From: Minwuiaceae bacterium
GTDB lineage: Bacteria > Pseudomonadota > Alphaproteobacteria > Minwuiales > Minwuiaceae
Direction of reading: 5' to 3'
NCBI GenBank assembly: GCA_028278525.1
Contig: JANQEE010000044.1
Location: 1-64,000, forward strand
Length of the DNA: 64,000 nt
Below, in pieces: positions 8,219 to 16,729 of this stretch (position 1 is its first letter; every line of letters begins with the position of its first letter). The notes beneath the pieces were generated by a model that worked only from the letters and a program-made list of their open reading frames with translations, did not search any database and was not told the DNA's origin. The position numbers and the translations under genes are program-made.

Positions 8219-9457
8219 ATGAGCAGCAGCCACGGTATTTTGCATGTCCTCGGCCAGCGCACCTACGGCACCTATGTCGCCGGCAACTCGGTTTCGCTGG
8301 TCGGCGCCTGGATGCAGCGTATCGGCGTCGGCTGGCTGACCTGGGAGCTCACGCAATCCGGCGCGTGGCTCGGCCTTGTCGCCTTCGCCGATTTGTTTCC
8401 CGTGGTGATCATCGGTCCGCTGGGCGGCGTGATCGCGGACCGCGTCGACCGGCTTAGGATCATCATGGCGGCGCAAAGCCTGGCGATGATTCAAGCCTTG
8501 GTGCTCGCCTTCCTGACGGTGACCGGACTGATCGGCGTTGAAATTCTGGTGGCGCTCACCGCCCTGCACGGCATCATCGTCGCATTCAATCAGCCTTCGC
8601 GGCTCGCCTTCGTGCCCAGCCTGGTCAACCGGGAAGACCTGCCGACGGCCGTCGCCATCAATGCCGTCGTCTTCAGTGTCGCGCGCTTTGTCGGCCCGGC
8701 CATCGCCGGTGTATTGATCCTGTATGCCGGTGTTGCCGCCGTGTTCGCGGCCAACGCCGCGAGCTTCCTGTTCCTGCTGCTGGCGCTCTACCGTATTCGG
8801 GCCGATGTGACGCAGGAGCCACAGAACCGGGCGCATGCGAAATCGCTGTTCGGCGACGTGGCGGACGGGTTGCGTTACGCGGCGCGGCATCCCGGCATCG
8901 GTCCCCTGCTGCTGCTGCTCACGGTGCTGTCGATTTCGGTCAGGCCGTTCGTCGAGCTGCTGCCCGGCTTGTCCGCCGCGGTGTACGGGCGCGGCGCCGA
9001 CGGGCTGGCGATCTTAAGCTCCGCCGTCGGCATCGGCGCAATCGCCGGCGGATTTTGGATGGCGAGACGCCGCGGCCATCGCGGCCTGGCCGCGATTACC
9101 CTGACAGGCGCATTGATAACGGCACTGGCGATCGCTGGCCTCTCGGCAACGGATCGGTTCGAATTGGCCGTCGTCGCCGTTACCGTCGCCGGGATAATGA
9201 TGGTGGTTACCGCTGTCAGCACGCAGACCCTACTCCAGCTTGGCGTCGACGGCGCCATGCGTGGCCGCGTCCTCAGTCTGTATGGCATCATTTTCCGCGG
9301 CGGGCCAGCCATCGGCGCCCTGATTATGGGTGCCGTCTCCGAGGCAACCGGGTTGCGCTGGCCTTTGGCGGGCGGCGCCTGCCTGGCGATTGCCGTTTGG
9401 GCCTGGCTATTGCGGCACCGGAAGCGGATCGCGGAAACGCTGGAGCCCGAAGGATAG
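8219..9457 (+). CDS. MFS transporter (EntS-like, MFS_3 family)
   Basis: About 412 residues and twelve predicted helices. The N-terminal signature FRTYG-like start (QRTYGTYVAGNSVSLVGAW) and the loop GPLGGVIADRVDRLRI between helices 2 and 3 are typical of the EntS branch of the major facilitator superfamily, proton-driven exporters of siderophores, drugs or metabolites. Substrate unknown. The open frame extends to a TTG at 8189, but the ATG at 8219 gives the usual MFS N-terminus. It is divergent from the LivM-type gene with only about 29 bases between starts, so the two promoters must overlap. Confidence 0.9.
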   Translation: MSSSHGILHVLGQRTYGTYVAGNSVSLVGAWMQRIGVGWLTWELTQSGAWLGLVAFADLFPVVIIGPLGGVIADRVDRLRIIMAAQSLAMIQALVLAFLTVTGLIGVEILVALTALHGIIVAFNQPSRLAFVPSLVNREDLPTAVAINAVVFSVARFVGPAIAGVLILYAGVAAVFAANAASFLFLLLALYRIRADVTQEPQNRAHAKSLFGDVADGLRYAARHPGIGPLLLLLTVLSISVRPFVELLPGLSAAVYGRGADGLAILSSAVGIGAIAGGFWMARRRGHRGLAAITLTGALITALAIAGLSATDRFELAVVAVTVAGIMMVVTAVSTQTLLQLGVDGAMRGRVLSLYGIIFRGGPAIGALIMGAVSEATGLRWPLAGGACLAIAVWAWLLRHRKRIAETLEPEG

Positions 9458-9473
9458 GGCGCCTAGCCGGCCG

Positions 9474-10055
9474 TCAGTCAGCCAGCCGGGCGGCGACGGC
9501 TGCCAGACGGGCGCCGACGCCCGCCACGGCCGCCTGCCGCTTCGCATCCTTCATAGTCCCGCTATCGTCGAACGCCTCATGCGCCGCCGAGACGGCGTGC
9601 TGTTCGGGGATAACGATGATATTGATGCTGCTCAGGATCTGGCGCACATGCACCAATCCCCGCAACCCGCCAAGCCCGCCCGGCGAGGCGGCGACCAGCC
9701 CTGCCACCTTGCCGGCAATGAACTTCAGCGACGGATCGTCGCCGGCCGGCCGCGATACCCAATCGATGGTGTTCTTCAGTAGCGGCGAGATCGAGCTGTT
9801 GTATTCCGGCGCCGCAATCAGCAGACCGTCATGCAGGGCGAAAAGCTTCCGCAAGGCCACGGCATTGGACGGCAACCCGTCTTCCGCCTCCAAATCGCCG
9901 TCGTAAAGCGGCATCGGAAAGTCCTTCAGATCGATCAAGGTGACCTCCGCCCCCGCCGACCGGGCGCCTTCGGCCGCGACGCGGATAAGCTTTTTGTTTA
10001 CCGACCCCTCCCGGGCGCTGCCCGCAAAGGCGAGAATCTTCGCCGTGTTACTCAT
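9474..10055 (-). CDS. NADPH-dependent FMN reductase family protein
   Basis: 193 residues with a flavodoxin-like fold. The FMN phosphate loop is FAGSAREGSVNKKL and the second flavin loop is APEYNSSISPLLKNTIDWVSR, both diagnostic of the family (chromate reductase, azoreductase-like, SsuE-like). It transfers electrons from NAD(P)H to FMN or to quinone and metal acceptors in the cytosol. The open frame runs 19 codons further upstream; the ATG at 10055 is preferred because GGAGA precedes it at proper spacing and homologs begin just before the first strand. Convergent with the MFS gene, 16 bases apart. Confidence 0.93.
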   Translation of the reverse strand: MSNTAKILAFAGSAREGSVNKKLIRVAAEGARSAGAEVTLIDLKDFPMPLYDGDLEAEDGLPSNAVALRKLFALHDGLLIAAPEYNSSISPLLKNTIDWVSRPAGDDPSLKFIAGKVAGLVAASPGGLGGLRGLVHVRQILSSINIIVIPEQHAVSAAHEAFDDSGTMKDAKRQAAVAGVGARLAAVAARLAD

Positions 10056-10241
10056 TTTAATTGATTTCTCCATTACCGTGCCGCCGCCGGCAAACGGCGG
10101 AAAAGCTAGCATGCGTGCATTCGAATGCCGATCACCATCGCTTGATATGTCAGGAGTGCCGCCATCGAGACGATGAAAATCGAACCGGACACACTACTTA
10201 GATGATCAGAAGTTGCGATATCAATCACGGTTGGCCAGCCG

Positions 10242-11450
10242 ATGATGGACACCAGACAAGCCTTTGATACCGTTCAGTGGATCGTCGAACAGGGCCTGCG
10301 CGGGGCGCCGGAGACCGAGATTCTCGCCGGTTTCTGCCAGCGCATGGTCGCCGACGGGCTGCCGCTGCTGCGGGTAAACGTCTCCCAGCCGACCTTGCAT
10401 CCGACCGTCGGCGGGCATCTGTTCATATGGCACCGCGATAACGGTACCGTCGAAGAGAACTGGGAGCGCAGTATCAAACAAACCGGTCAGGCGGCCGAAA
10501 AAAGCCCGTTCTACGCCATGATAAATGAGGGCCTGCCGGAGCTTCGTATTCGTTTGAGCGAGACCAACGAGGGCACCGGATTTCCGTTGGTCGACCAGCT
10601 TCGCGAACAGGGCGCCACGGACTACCTGATTTGGCGGACCAGTTTCGGGACCGGCGACCAACTGGGCACCCGGGAAGGCCTGTTTTCCTCCTGGGCCACC
10701 GATCAACCCGGTGGTTTCCGAGATGAGGACCTGGCATCCATCCGGCAGGTGCTACCGACGCTGTCCTACGCCGTAAAGGCGGCATCGACCTACCGCATCG
10801 CCAACAGCATGGTGGAAACCTACCTGGGCAAGGATGCCGGCGGCCGGGTCTTAAGCGGCGAGATCCTCCGGGGCAGCGGCGAAACCATCAAGGCGGTGCT
10901 TTGGTACTGCGACCTGCAGGGCTTCACCCGACTTTCCGAGACCACGCCTCGCGATCAGCTAATCGAGTTGCTGAACGACTATTTCGAACTGATGGTCGGT
11001 AAGATCCAATCGCATGGCGGCGACGTCCTGAAATTCATGGGCGACGGGCTGCTGGCGATCTTCAGGCTGGACGGCGACGAGGCCGGCGTCTGCCGAGAGG
11101 TGCTGGACGCCGCCGAACAGGCCATCGCCGGCGTGGTCGAACTGAACGAGTCCCGCTGGAAGGCCGGCCTGCCGGTCAGCAGCTTCTACACCGCTCTGCA
11201 TCTCGGCGACCTCAATTATGGCAATATCGGCAGCCCGGACCGGCTCGACTTTACGGTCGTGGGGCCGGCGGTGAACGAAGTGAGCCGGATCGAGTCGTTG
11301 TGCCGGTCTCTCGATCAGGAACTGATCATATCGTCGGCCTTCGCCGACGCCGCCGACGGAAGCCGCGACCGGCTGGTTTCGCTCGGCCGGTATGCGCTGC
11401 GGGGTGTGCGCAGGCCGCAGGAACTGTTCACCCTGGCGGTCGACGGTTAG
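10242..11450 (+). CDS. Soluble class III adenylate/guanylate cyclase
   Basis: 402 residues. An N-terminal region of about 200 residues has no obvious membrane helix and contains patterns such as EQGATDYLIWRTSFG, typical of a sensor of unknown ligand found upstream of CHD domains in rhizobial and rhodospirillal proteins. The catalytic domain (about 215-400) has both metal aspartates, D224 in WYCDLQGFTRLSE and D268 in LKFMGDGLLAIF, and the transition-state region VVGPAVNEVSRIE with the Asn/Arg pair. Purine specificity is most likely ATP (LDFTVVG at the substrate aspartate position). Its stop codon overlaps the end of the convergent lipoprotein gene. Confidence 0.93.
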   Translation: MMDTRQAFDTVQWIVEQGLRGAPETEILAGFCQRMVADGLPLLRVNVSQPTLHPTVGGHLFIWHRDNGTVEENWERSIKQTGQAAEKSPFYAMINEGLPELRIRLSETNEGTGFPLVDQLREQGATDYLIWRTSFGTGDQLGTREGLFSSWATDQPGGFRDEDLASIRQVLPTLSYAVKAASTYRIANSMVETYLGKDAGGRVLSGEILRGSGETIKAVLWYCDLQGFTRLSETTPRDQLIELLNDYFELMVGKIQSHGGDVLKFMGDGLLAIFRLDGDEAGVCREVLDAAEQAIAGVVELNESRWKAGLPVSSFYTALHLGDLNYGNIGSPDRLDFTVVGPAVNEVSRIESLCRSLDQELIISSAFADAADGSRDRLVSLGRYALRGVRRPQELFTLAVDG

Positions 11451-11629
11451 CTGCCGGGGTAGCGCAGGGTCTTGTCTTCCGGTTCGCCGTCTTCGTCGTA
11501 AGTCGTACAGTTCTCCATTCCGCGGCAAATGCTGCGGATAATACGGCCGATCTGGCTGTTCGTGCATCCGGCAACCGGCAGGACAAGCAAGCAGGCGACG
11601 ACAGCCCTCCGCTGGCGGTCCGCCGTCAC
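11447..11629 (-). CDS. Small lipoprotein downstream of XRE regulator
   Basis: 60 residues starting with GTG, which overlaps the XRE stop codon (GTGA), so translation is coupled. Residues 1-22 form a type II signal peptide with lipobox VAGC; C22 is the predicted lipidated residue. The mature part is short, with three more cysteines including RSICRGMENC, and an acidic tail. Third gene of the DUF2975-XRE-lipoprotein operon. Overlaps the cyclase stop codon on the other strand by four bases. Function unknown. Confidence 0.65.
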   Translation of the reverse strand: MTADRQRRAVVACLLVLPVAGCTNSQIGRIIRSICRGMENCTTYDEDGEPEDKTLRYPGS

Positions 11630-11841
11630 GGCTGATTGTCGCGGTGATGCACGATCAGGTCACCGGGCTGGCAGTCGAGATAGCGGCAGATCGCATCCAG
11701 GGTGGCGAAGCGGATGCCCTTCACCTTGCCCGACTTCAGCAGCGACAGGTTCTGCTCGGTAATGCCGATCTTGGCCGCCAGGTCCTTTGACTTCATCTTG
11801 CGCCGGGCCAGCATGACGTCGAGGGTTACGACAATCGCCAT
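11626..11841 (-). CDS. XRE-family transcriptional regulator (YozG-like)
   Basis: 71 residues, almost only a Cro/C1-type helix-turn-helix: RRKMKSKDLAAKIGITEQNL is the HTH core and LDAICRYLDCQPGDLIVH the C-terminal helices. Minimal XRE proteins of this type (about 65-75 residues, ending CQPGDL) are well known next to DUF2975 membrane proteins, as here, and the pair is thought to act as regulator and membrane partner. GGAGG precedes the ATG; the DUF2975 gene ends 10 bases upstream. The perfect inverted repeat at 12426-12454 is the likely operator. Confidence 0.92.
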   Translation of the reverse strand: MAIVVTLDVMLARRKMKSKDLAAKIGITEQNLSLLKSGKVKGIRFATLDAICRYLDCQPGDLIVHHRDNQP

Positions 11842-11851
11842 CGCCGGCCTC

Positions 11852-12388
11852 CTAAACGATCTGCGCCTGGTCTTCGGCCATGGCCCGTCCCTCCTCCATC
11901 ACCCAGGCGATAATCAGGAACACGCCGCCGATGAACAGGATCGTCAGTTCGGGCGAGCCGAAGCGGAGCATCATCATCCGTTCGCCCGGCGGGTTGGCCA
12001 GGGTCAGCACGACGCTCAACAGCGCCGTGGCGACCGGCTTGACGACGGCGATCGCCATGACGGCCATGGCGAAATGCTTCAGACAGCGGCTGTTGTCGAC
12101 GGTGAAAATCCGGCCTTCGGCGTACAACGAGAACAGCGCGCGCAACCGCCAGGCGGCGAACATGGCAATGCCGCCGGGGATCATCGATATGATGAAGCCG
12201 GCCGCCAGCACCGGAGCCGGCATCGGGTCCTGGATCGGCTGGATGCCCGCCAGTTCCGGATGGCTCGCCGCCCAGAGATCGAACGTCATCCACATGGCCG
12301 CCAGCATCAGCGGGATAGCGAGGGTCGCAAGGGTGCAAAAGACCCACATGAGCCGGCTTATCCGGGTTACCCGGCGTAGATTCGTCAT
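11852..12388 (-). CDS. DUF2975 membrane protein
   Basis: 178 residues with four predicted membrane helices (about 15-37, 60-82, 105-127, 145-165). The family is defined by this four-helix arrangement and a strong genetic link to a small XRE regulator, which follows 10 bases downstream. The linker WRLRALFSLYAEGRIFTVDNSRCLKHFA, quoted here in two parts, WRLRALFSLYAEGRIF and TVDNSRCLKHFA, is the characteristic conserved segment. The ATG at 12388 has GGAGG 8 bases upstream; a longer open frame from a TTG is not supported. Function unknown; sometimes suggested to sense membrane state. Confidence 0.88.
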   Translation of the reverse strand: MTNLRRVTRISRLMWVFCTLATLAIPLMLAAMWMTFDLWAASHPELAGIQPIQDPMPAPVLAAGFIISMIPGGIAMFAAWRLRALFSLYAEGRIFTVDNSRCLKHFAMAVMAIAVVKPVATALLSVVLTLANPPGERMMMLRFGSPELTILFIGGVFLIIAWVMEEGRAMAEDQAQIV

Positions 12389-12425
12389 CGGCCTGCCTCC
12401 TACCGTTGCGGACGCTTGAATAGGC

Positions 12426-12454
12426 AAATAATTATCGTTTTGCAATAATTATTT
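12426..12454. promoter_or_regulatory. Perfect 10-bp inverted repeat, probable operator of the XRE/DUF2975 operon
   Basis: AAATAATTAT (12426-12435) and its exact complement ATAATTATTT (12445-12454) flank a 9-base spacer. It lies 38 bases before the DUF2975 start and 90 bases before the divergent MFS start, in a conspicuously AT-rich patch of a GC-rich region. Position and symmetry fit autoregulation by the operon's XRE protein, and possible control of the MFS gene. Confidence 0.6.
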
Positions 12455-12543
12455 TCTGTTTAACAAGATCGATCCGGCCATGTGTTCACGCGCGAGGTCT
12501 GATACGGTGGAATAGTCCTGCCGATTGCAATCAGGGTCTTTCT

Positions 12544-13983
12544 GTGTCCTCGCCTCTTGAAGCCGCATCGCCCACGCCGACTTGGCGAGACCTGTTCCGC
12601 GGCCGCCACGCCGTCTATTCGCTGATCCTGACGCTGGCGATCAGCCTGCATGCGGTGGATGTGTTCATCATCGCCACGGTCCTGCCGTCCGTCGTGGCGG
12701 AGATCGGCGGCGCCGCATTCTACACCTGGTCGACCATGCTCTATATGGTCGCCTCCATCGTCGGCGCGGCGAGCGGCGGCCGGGTCAAGGTCAACCTCGG
12801 CAACCGGTACGGCTACGTCGCCGCCTCGGGCCTGTTCCTGTTGGGCACCGTGGGCTGCGCCATGGCGCCGACCATGCCGTTCCTGCTGGCCGCGCGGGTC
12901 TTTCAGGGACTGGGCGGCGGCCTGATCGTCTCGCTCTCCTACACCCTGATCGGCTCGCTCTATCCGCAGGCCATGCGGGCGCGGATGTTCGCCGTGATCT
13001 CCGCCATGTGGGGCATTGCGGCGGTGCTGGGCCCGTTGATCGGCGGGATGTTCGCGGAAATCGGCTGGTGGCGCGGCGCGTTCTGGGTCGGCGTGCCGGT
13101 GATCCTGCTGTTCTCCAGCCTGGCCTGGCGAGTCTTGCCTGATGCCGCGCAGGAGGGCACGCCGCCCCGCTTCCCCTGGCGCCGACTGGCCCTGCTGGCT
13201 GCCGGCGTGCTCTGCGTCGCGCTCAGCGGCCATGTCGACGCCATTCCGGCCAAGTTCGCTCTGCTGGTTCTGGCCGCCGCGGTCGTCGCCCTCACCTTCC
13301 ATCTGGACGCCAAGGGGCCGGAGAACAGGCTGTTCCCGTCCCGCCCTATGTCGGTCAATCATCCGGTCAGCGTCGGCTACTGGATGGTCTTCCTGTTCTC
13401 CGTGACCTACAGCCCGATCAGTGTGTTCATCCCACTGCTGCTTCAGATCCTGCATGGCGTCGGCCCCCTCGCCGCCGGGTATTTCTTCGCCATCATGGCG
13501 TTCGGCTGGACCCTGGCGGCAATGATCGTGAGCGGCTTCGAAGGACGCCGGGTTCAGGCCATGATCCTGCTGGGCCCGATCACGATGACCGTGGGGATCG
13601 CTGGGCAGTCCCTGGTGGTGGAAGGCGGCTCCCTGCTGCTGCTTGGCCTGTTCGTGGCGATGGTCGGCGTCGGCGTCGGCATGTGCCACGCCCATATCGC
13701 CAACCTGACGATAACCACCGCCCGACCCGGCGAAGAGGCCGTCACCGCCTCGTCCATACCGATGACCCAATCCCTCGGCACCGCCTTCGGCGCCGCCGCC
13801 GGCGGACTGGTCGCCAATGCCGCCGGGCTCAATGCCGGCGTCTCTGCGGAGACTGTCGGATCAGCCGCCAGCTGGATCTATGGGTTCTGTATCGTCCCGC
13901 CGGCAATTGCCTCGCTGATGGCCATACGCCTGCTGTGGCTGCACCGGGCGCGCGAGTCCTCGGCGCCCCATCTCGGCACCTGA
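12544..13983 (+). CDS. MFS transporter, DHA2-like multidrug exporter
   Basis: 479 residues and about 13-14 predicted helices, longer than 12-helix MFS proteins. The N-terminal half shows ILTLAISLHAVDVFIIATVL at helix 1 and the motif A-like segment of the loop after helix 2 (GGRVKVNLGNRYGYV), and motif C of antiporters as GIAAVLGPLIGGMFAE in helix 5. This places it with proton-drug antiporters such as EmrB. Substrate unknown. Starts with GTG. Divergent from the DUF2975/XRE operon, sharing an intergenic region with the AT-rich inverted repeat, so the XRE protein could regulate it as well. Confidence 0.9.
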   Translation: MSSPLEAASPTPTWRDLFRGRHAVYSLILTLAISLHAVDVFIIATVLPSVVAEIGGAAFYTWSTMLYMVASIVGAASGGRVKVNLGNRYGYVAASGLFLLGTVGCAMAPTMPFLLAARVFQGLGGGLIVSLSYTLIGSLYPQAMRARMFAVISAMWGIAAVLGPLIGGMFAEIGWWRGAFWVGVPVILLFSSLAWRVLPDAAQEGTPPRFPWRRLALLAAGVLCVALSGHVDAIPAKFALLVLAAAVVALTFHLDAKGPENRLFPSRPMSVNHPVSVGYWMVFLFSVTYSPISVFIPLLLQILHGVGPLAAGYFFAIMAFGWTLAAMIVSGFEGRRVQAMILLGPITMTVGIAGQSLVVEGGSLLLLGLFVAMVGVGVGMCHAHIANLTITTARPGEEAVTASSIPMTQSLGTAFGAAAGGLVANAAGLNAGVSAETVGSAASWIYGFCIVPPAIASLMAIRLLWLHRARESSAPHLGT

Positions 13984-13990
13984 CCGCCGC

Positions 13991-14836
13991 CTATTGCCGC
14001 AGTCCGGCCAGGATCTCCAGATAGTCGGGTTCGTCGGGCGTCAGAAAGCCGTGCCGGATGAAGAAGTCGATCAGGGCCAGATTGCAGTTCGGCTTGAAGT
14101 CGCCGGTGTCTCGCACGGTCTCCATCACCTGCTCCACCGGCCACAAGTAGAAATCCTCGATCTCGCCATCCGTGTTTCGGGGCGCGAAATCCGCCGGCAG
14201 TTCCAGATCGAAAACAAACTCCGTGTCCGGCCTGAAACCGCCGTCGATGTTCATGCGGTAACTGATGGCACCGACCGGCCTGGCCTGTCGGGCGAGCGCT
14301 GGCGGAACGTTCGCCTCCTCCCCAGCCTCTTTGACCAGGTTGTCCATCAGGCCGATCCCGATCGGGTGGCCGCCGCCGACAAAGACGTCCAGCATGCCCG
14401 GCCAGGATGGTTTGGTCTTGCTGCGCCGCCCGATCCAAAGCTTCAAATTGCCGCCGTCCCTGACATAGCCATTGACGAATACCCCGAACGCCCGAACGCC
14501 GAACAGCGGCACGGCGGCGCGCTCGATCTGCATCAATGGCGTGTGGCCGAAGCCGTTGGCGACGGGAAACAGTTCGTCACGCCATCCTTTAATCACGCCC
14601 TGCCCCGCCAGGCCACGCAACACCTCGGCGACAGCCGCAGACCGGTCCTCGAAGTTCGTCAGGCCTGCGGCCAGCGAGACCGACGCCGCGTCGACATCGA
14701 ACACCGACGGAAAGGCCTCCAGCCGCGCGGCGAAAGCATGATTGACCAACCCCATCTGCCGGCCGGCGACAATGAACGGCCGGAACAGAGCCGGATCGTG
14801 GTTGTTGCAGGCGGCGATGCGGTCGAGGAAGCTCAC
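13991..14836 (-). CDS. DUF4743-Nudix hydrolase family protein
   Basis: 281 residues. The N-terminal half (LDRIAACNNHDPALFRPF onwards) matches the DUF4743 domain that precedes Nudix domains in thiamine-pyrophosphokinase-related proteins; the C-terminal half has the Nudix box in diverged form: GGHPIGIG then LVKEAGEEANVP, with Lys in place of the usual Arg and the first acidic residue missing. In eukaryotic relatives these proteins hydrolyse damaged thiamine diphosphate. The open frame runs back to 14929 and overlaps the divergent gene, but the GTG at 14836 preceded by AAGGAA gives the N-terminus seen in the family (V/M-SFLDRI). Confidence 0.85.
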   Translation of the reverse strand: MSFLDRIAACNNHDPALFRPFIVAGRQMGLVNHAFAARLEAFPSVFDVDAASVSLAAGLTNFEDRSAAVAEVLRGLAGQGVIKGWRDELFPVANGFGHTPLMQIERAAVPLFGVRAFGVFVNGYVRDGGNLKLWIGRRSKTKPSWPGMLDVFVGGGHPIGIGLMDNLVKEAGEEANVPPALARQARPVGAISYRMNIDGGFRPDTEFVFDLELPADFAPRNTDGEIEDFYLWPVEQVMETVRDTGDFKPNCNLALIDFFIRHGFLTPDEPDYLEILAGLRQ

Positions 14837-14909
14837 GCCAACGGTTCCTTCGGTAACTCGGGTTGGGAAACGGTGGGTTACAATCTTGTGGTGGAGGCTT
14901 AGATCATAA

Positions 14910-15530
14910 ATGCGCAAACCGCAAAGCATGCGCGGCCTGGAACAGCTTGGCCGCGTCCGCCTGTCGGACTCGTTCTACATGCGGGACTTCCTGCATAGCG
15001 AGATCGCCAGCTTTTACGGGATGCCCAACATTCCGGACGACCCTGACCTGGCGGTCGCGGCAGGGCGGCAGCTTTGCGGCCAACTGCTGGAACCCCTGAA
15101 GGCGACCTTCGGCGCCGTTGCCGTACGCGGCGCCTACCGCTGCGCGGCTGTCAACGAATTCGGCAACAAGAACGGTTTGAACTGTGCGAGAAACAGTCGC
15201 GCCGCGACGCGCCATGTCTGGGACCGGCGCGACGCCGACGGCAACATGGGCGCCATGGCCTGCATCGTTATCCCCTGGTTCGCGGACCGCTACCGGAACG
15301 GCGCCGACTGGCGCGCGCTGGCCTGGTGGATCCACGACCATCTGCCCTACAGCGCCATGGTGTTCTATCCGAAGCTGGCGGCGTTCAATATCGGCTGGCA
15401 CGAACGGCCGGCCCGGCGGATCGACAGCTTCATCGCACCCAGGGGCTGCCTGACCAAACCCGGCATGGCCAACCACCAGGGCGACCATGCGGCGTCCTAT
15501 CCGGGGTTCCCGAAGCTCAGGGCCTGTTGA
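14910..15530 (+). CDS. Uncharacterised protein, possibly related to M15-type D-Ala-D-Ala peptidases
   Basis: 206 residues with no signal peptide. The N-terminal helical part RLSDSFYMRDFLHSEIASFY and the arrangement 'VRGAYRC ... RHVWDRRDADG ... WWIHDHLPYSAM' recall the Hedgehog/DD-peptidase fold of M15 carboxypeptidases, but the hallmark SxHxxGxAxD metal motif is not intact: only H and D of HVWDRRD and a later histidine are available. It may be a diverged, inactive or differently acting member. The stop codon is three bases from the end of the MetE-like gene. Function uncertain. Confidence 0.55.
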   Translation: MRKPQSMRGLEQLGRVRLSDSFYMRDFLHSEIASFYGMPNIPDDPDLAVAAGRQLCGQLLEPLKATFGAVAVRGAYRCAAVNEFGNKNGLNCARNSRAATRHVWDRRDADGNMGAMACIVIPWFADRYRNGADWRALAWWIHDHLPYSAMVFYPKLAAFNIGWHERPARRIDSFIAPRGCLTKPGMANHQGDHAASYPGFPKLRAC

Positions 15531-15533
15531 CGG

Positions 15534-16700
15534 TCAGCCGAACAGGTCTTTCGAGGCGATCCGCGCGCCCTCGGCAAGCGCGGCCAGCTTGGCCCAAACG
15601 ATGTCCGGCGCGACGAAGGCGACGCCCGCCGAGGTCTCGAAGCCGCAATCTGTGCCGGCCAGCACCCGGTGCGGATCGCCGACCGCCCGGGCGACCTGCT
15701 TGATCCGGTCGGCCACCGTCAGCGGGTGCTCCACATAGTTGGTGGTGGTGTCGATGACGCCGGCGATCAACAGCGTGTCTTCGGGCAGCTTGTGGGTCTC
15801 GAAGCAATGGTACTCGTGGGCGTGGCGCGGATTGGCCATGGACAGCATCAGCGCCCCGGCGTTGGCCCGCGCGATCTCGGGGTAGATGTCGTCCAGCGCC
15901 ACGTCGCGGTCGTGCGGGCCTTCGTAGTTGCCCCAGCAGACATGCAGCCGCACCTTCTCGCGCGGGATATTCGCCAGCGCCCTGTTGATCGCCGCGACCA
16001 CCATCTCGACAAAGCCGAGGAAGTCGCCAAGCGGCTTGTCGGCAAAGGAGGTATGCCGCTCCAGCGCCAGATCCGGCGCGTCGATCTGTAGCAGGAAGCC
16101 GGCGTCGACGATGGCCTCGTATTCGTTCCGCAGCGCCACGCTCAGCGCATCGACGTAAGCCTCGAAGCTCGGATAGTGCTCGTTCAGCATGGCCGAGGCG
16201 ATAATGCCGGGCGACGGGGCGCTGACGAACGCCTCGACGAAACCGTCATCGCGCTCGGCCAGCAGTCGCTTCAGCTCGGCGCATTCCTGCTCGATCGGGG
16301 CACGGTCAATATAGCGGACCTCGCTCAGCGCCTTGGGCGCGCGCAGCGCGCTCACCGCACCTTCGTCCCGGGACATCCGCGCCAGCTTCTCCACATAACC
16401 GGGATAAGCGGTCATGTCCCGCATGATCGGCCGTTCGCTCTCGCCACCGAAACCGGTCATGCGGTGCTGCAGGTAGGTGAAGAAATTCTCCCGCCCCTGC
16501 TCCCCGTTATTGCCGATATCGACGCCGGCGGCCACTTGACGCGCAATGCTGTCGCGAGCCGCCGCCTCCACCGCCTCGGCCAGCGCGGCCTCGTCGACCG
16601 GCTCGCCCCGGAACTTGCGGCCGTGCATCTCCTGCAGGGCGCGCGGCCTGGGCAGGCTGCCGGCATGGGTGGTGAGGATTCGGTTTTCGCTGCGCTGCAT
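15534..16700 (-). CDS. Cobalamin-independent methionine synthase-like (MetE C-terminal domain) methyltransferase
   Basis: 388 residues, about half of full MetE, equal to the catalytic TIM-barrel domain alone. Zinc ligands of the family are visible: HVCWGNYEGPH (His-x-Cys) and GTDCGFETS (Cys), with an acidic residue between. The N-terminus ILTTHAGSLPRP is the usual start of this stand-alone group, which includes coenzyme M epoxide transferase and vitamin-B12-independent methyl transferases acting on small methylthio compounds. It lacks the folate-binding N-terminal half, so it is unlikely to be a normal methionine synthase. Preceded by an AraC regulator 29 bases upstream on the same strand, which probably controls it. 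Confidence 0.88.
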   Translation of the reverse strand: MQRSENRILTTHAGSLPRPRALQEMHGRKFRGEPVDEAALAEAVEAAARDSIARQVAAGVDIGNNGEQGRENFFTYLQHRMTGFGGESERPIMRDMTAYPGYVEKLARMSRDEGAVSALRAPKALSEVRYIDRAPIEQECAELKRLLAERDDGFVEAFVSAPSPGIIASAMLNEHYPSFEAYVDALSVALRNEYEAIVDAGFLLQIDAPDLALERHTSFADKPLGDFLGFVEMVVAAINRALANIPREKVRLHVCWGNYEGPHDRDVALDDIYPEIARANAGALMLSMANPRHAHEYHCFETHKLPEDTLLIAGVIDTTTNYVEHPLTVADRIKQVARAVGDPHRVLAGTDCGFETSAGVAFVAPDIVWAKLAALAEGARIASKDLFG

Positions 16701-16729
16701 CCATCGGTCCGCGTGGTTGATGCTCGATA

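Noticed and set aside
12460..13770. 436-codon minus-strand frame opposite the DHA2-type exporter
   Set aside because: The exporter has clear membrane helices and motifs; the antisense frame is His/Gln/Asp-rich without domains.
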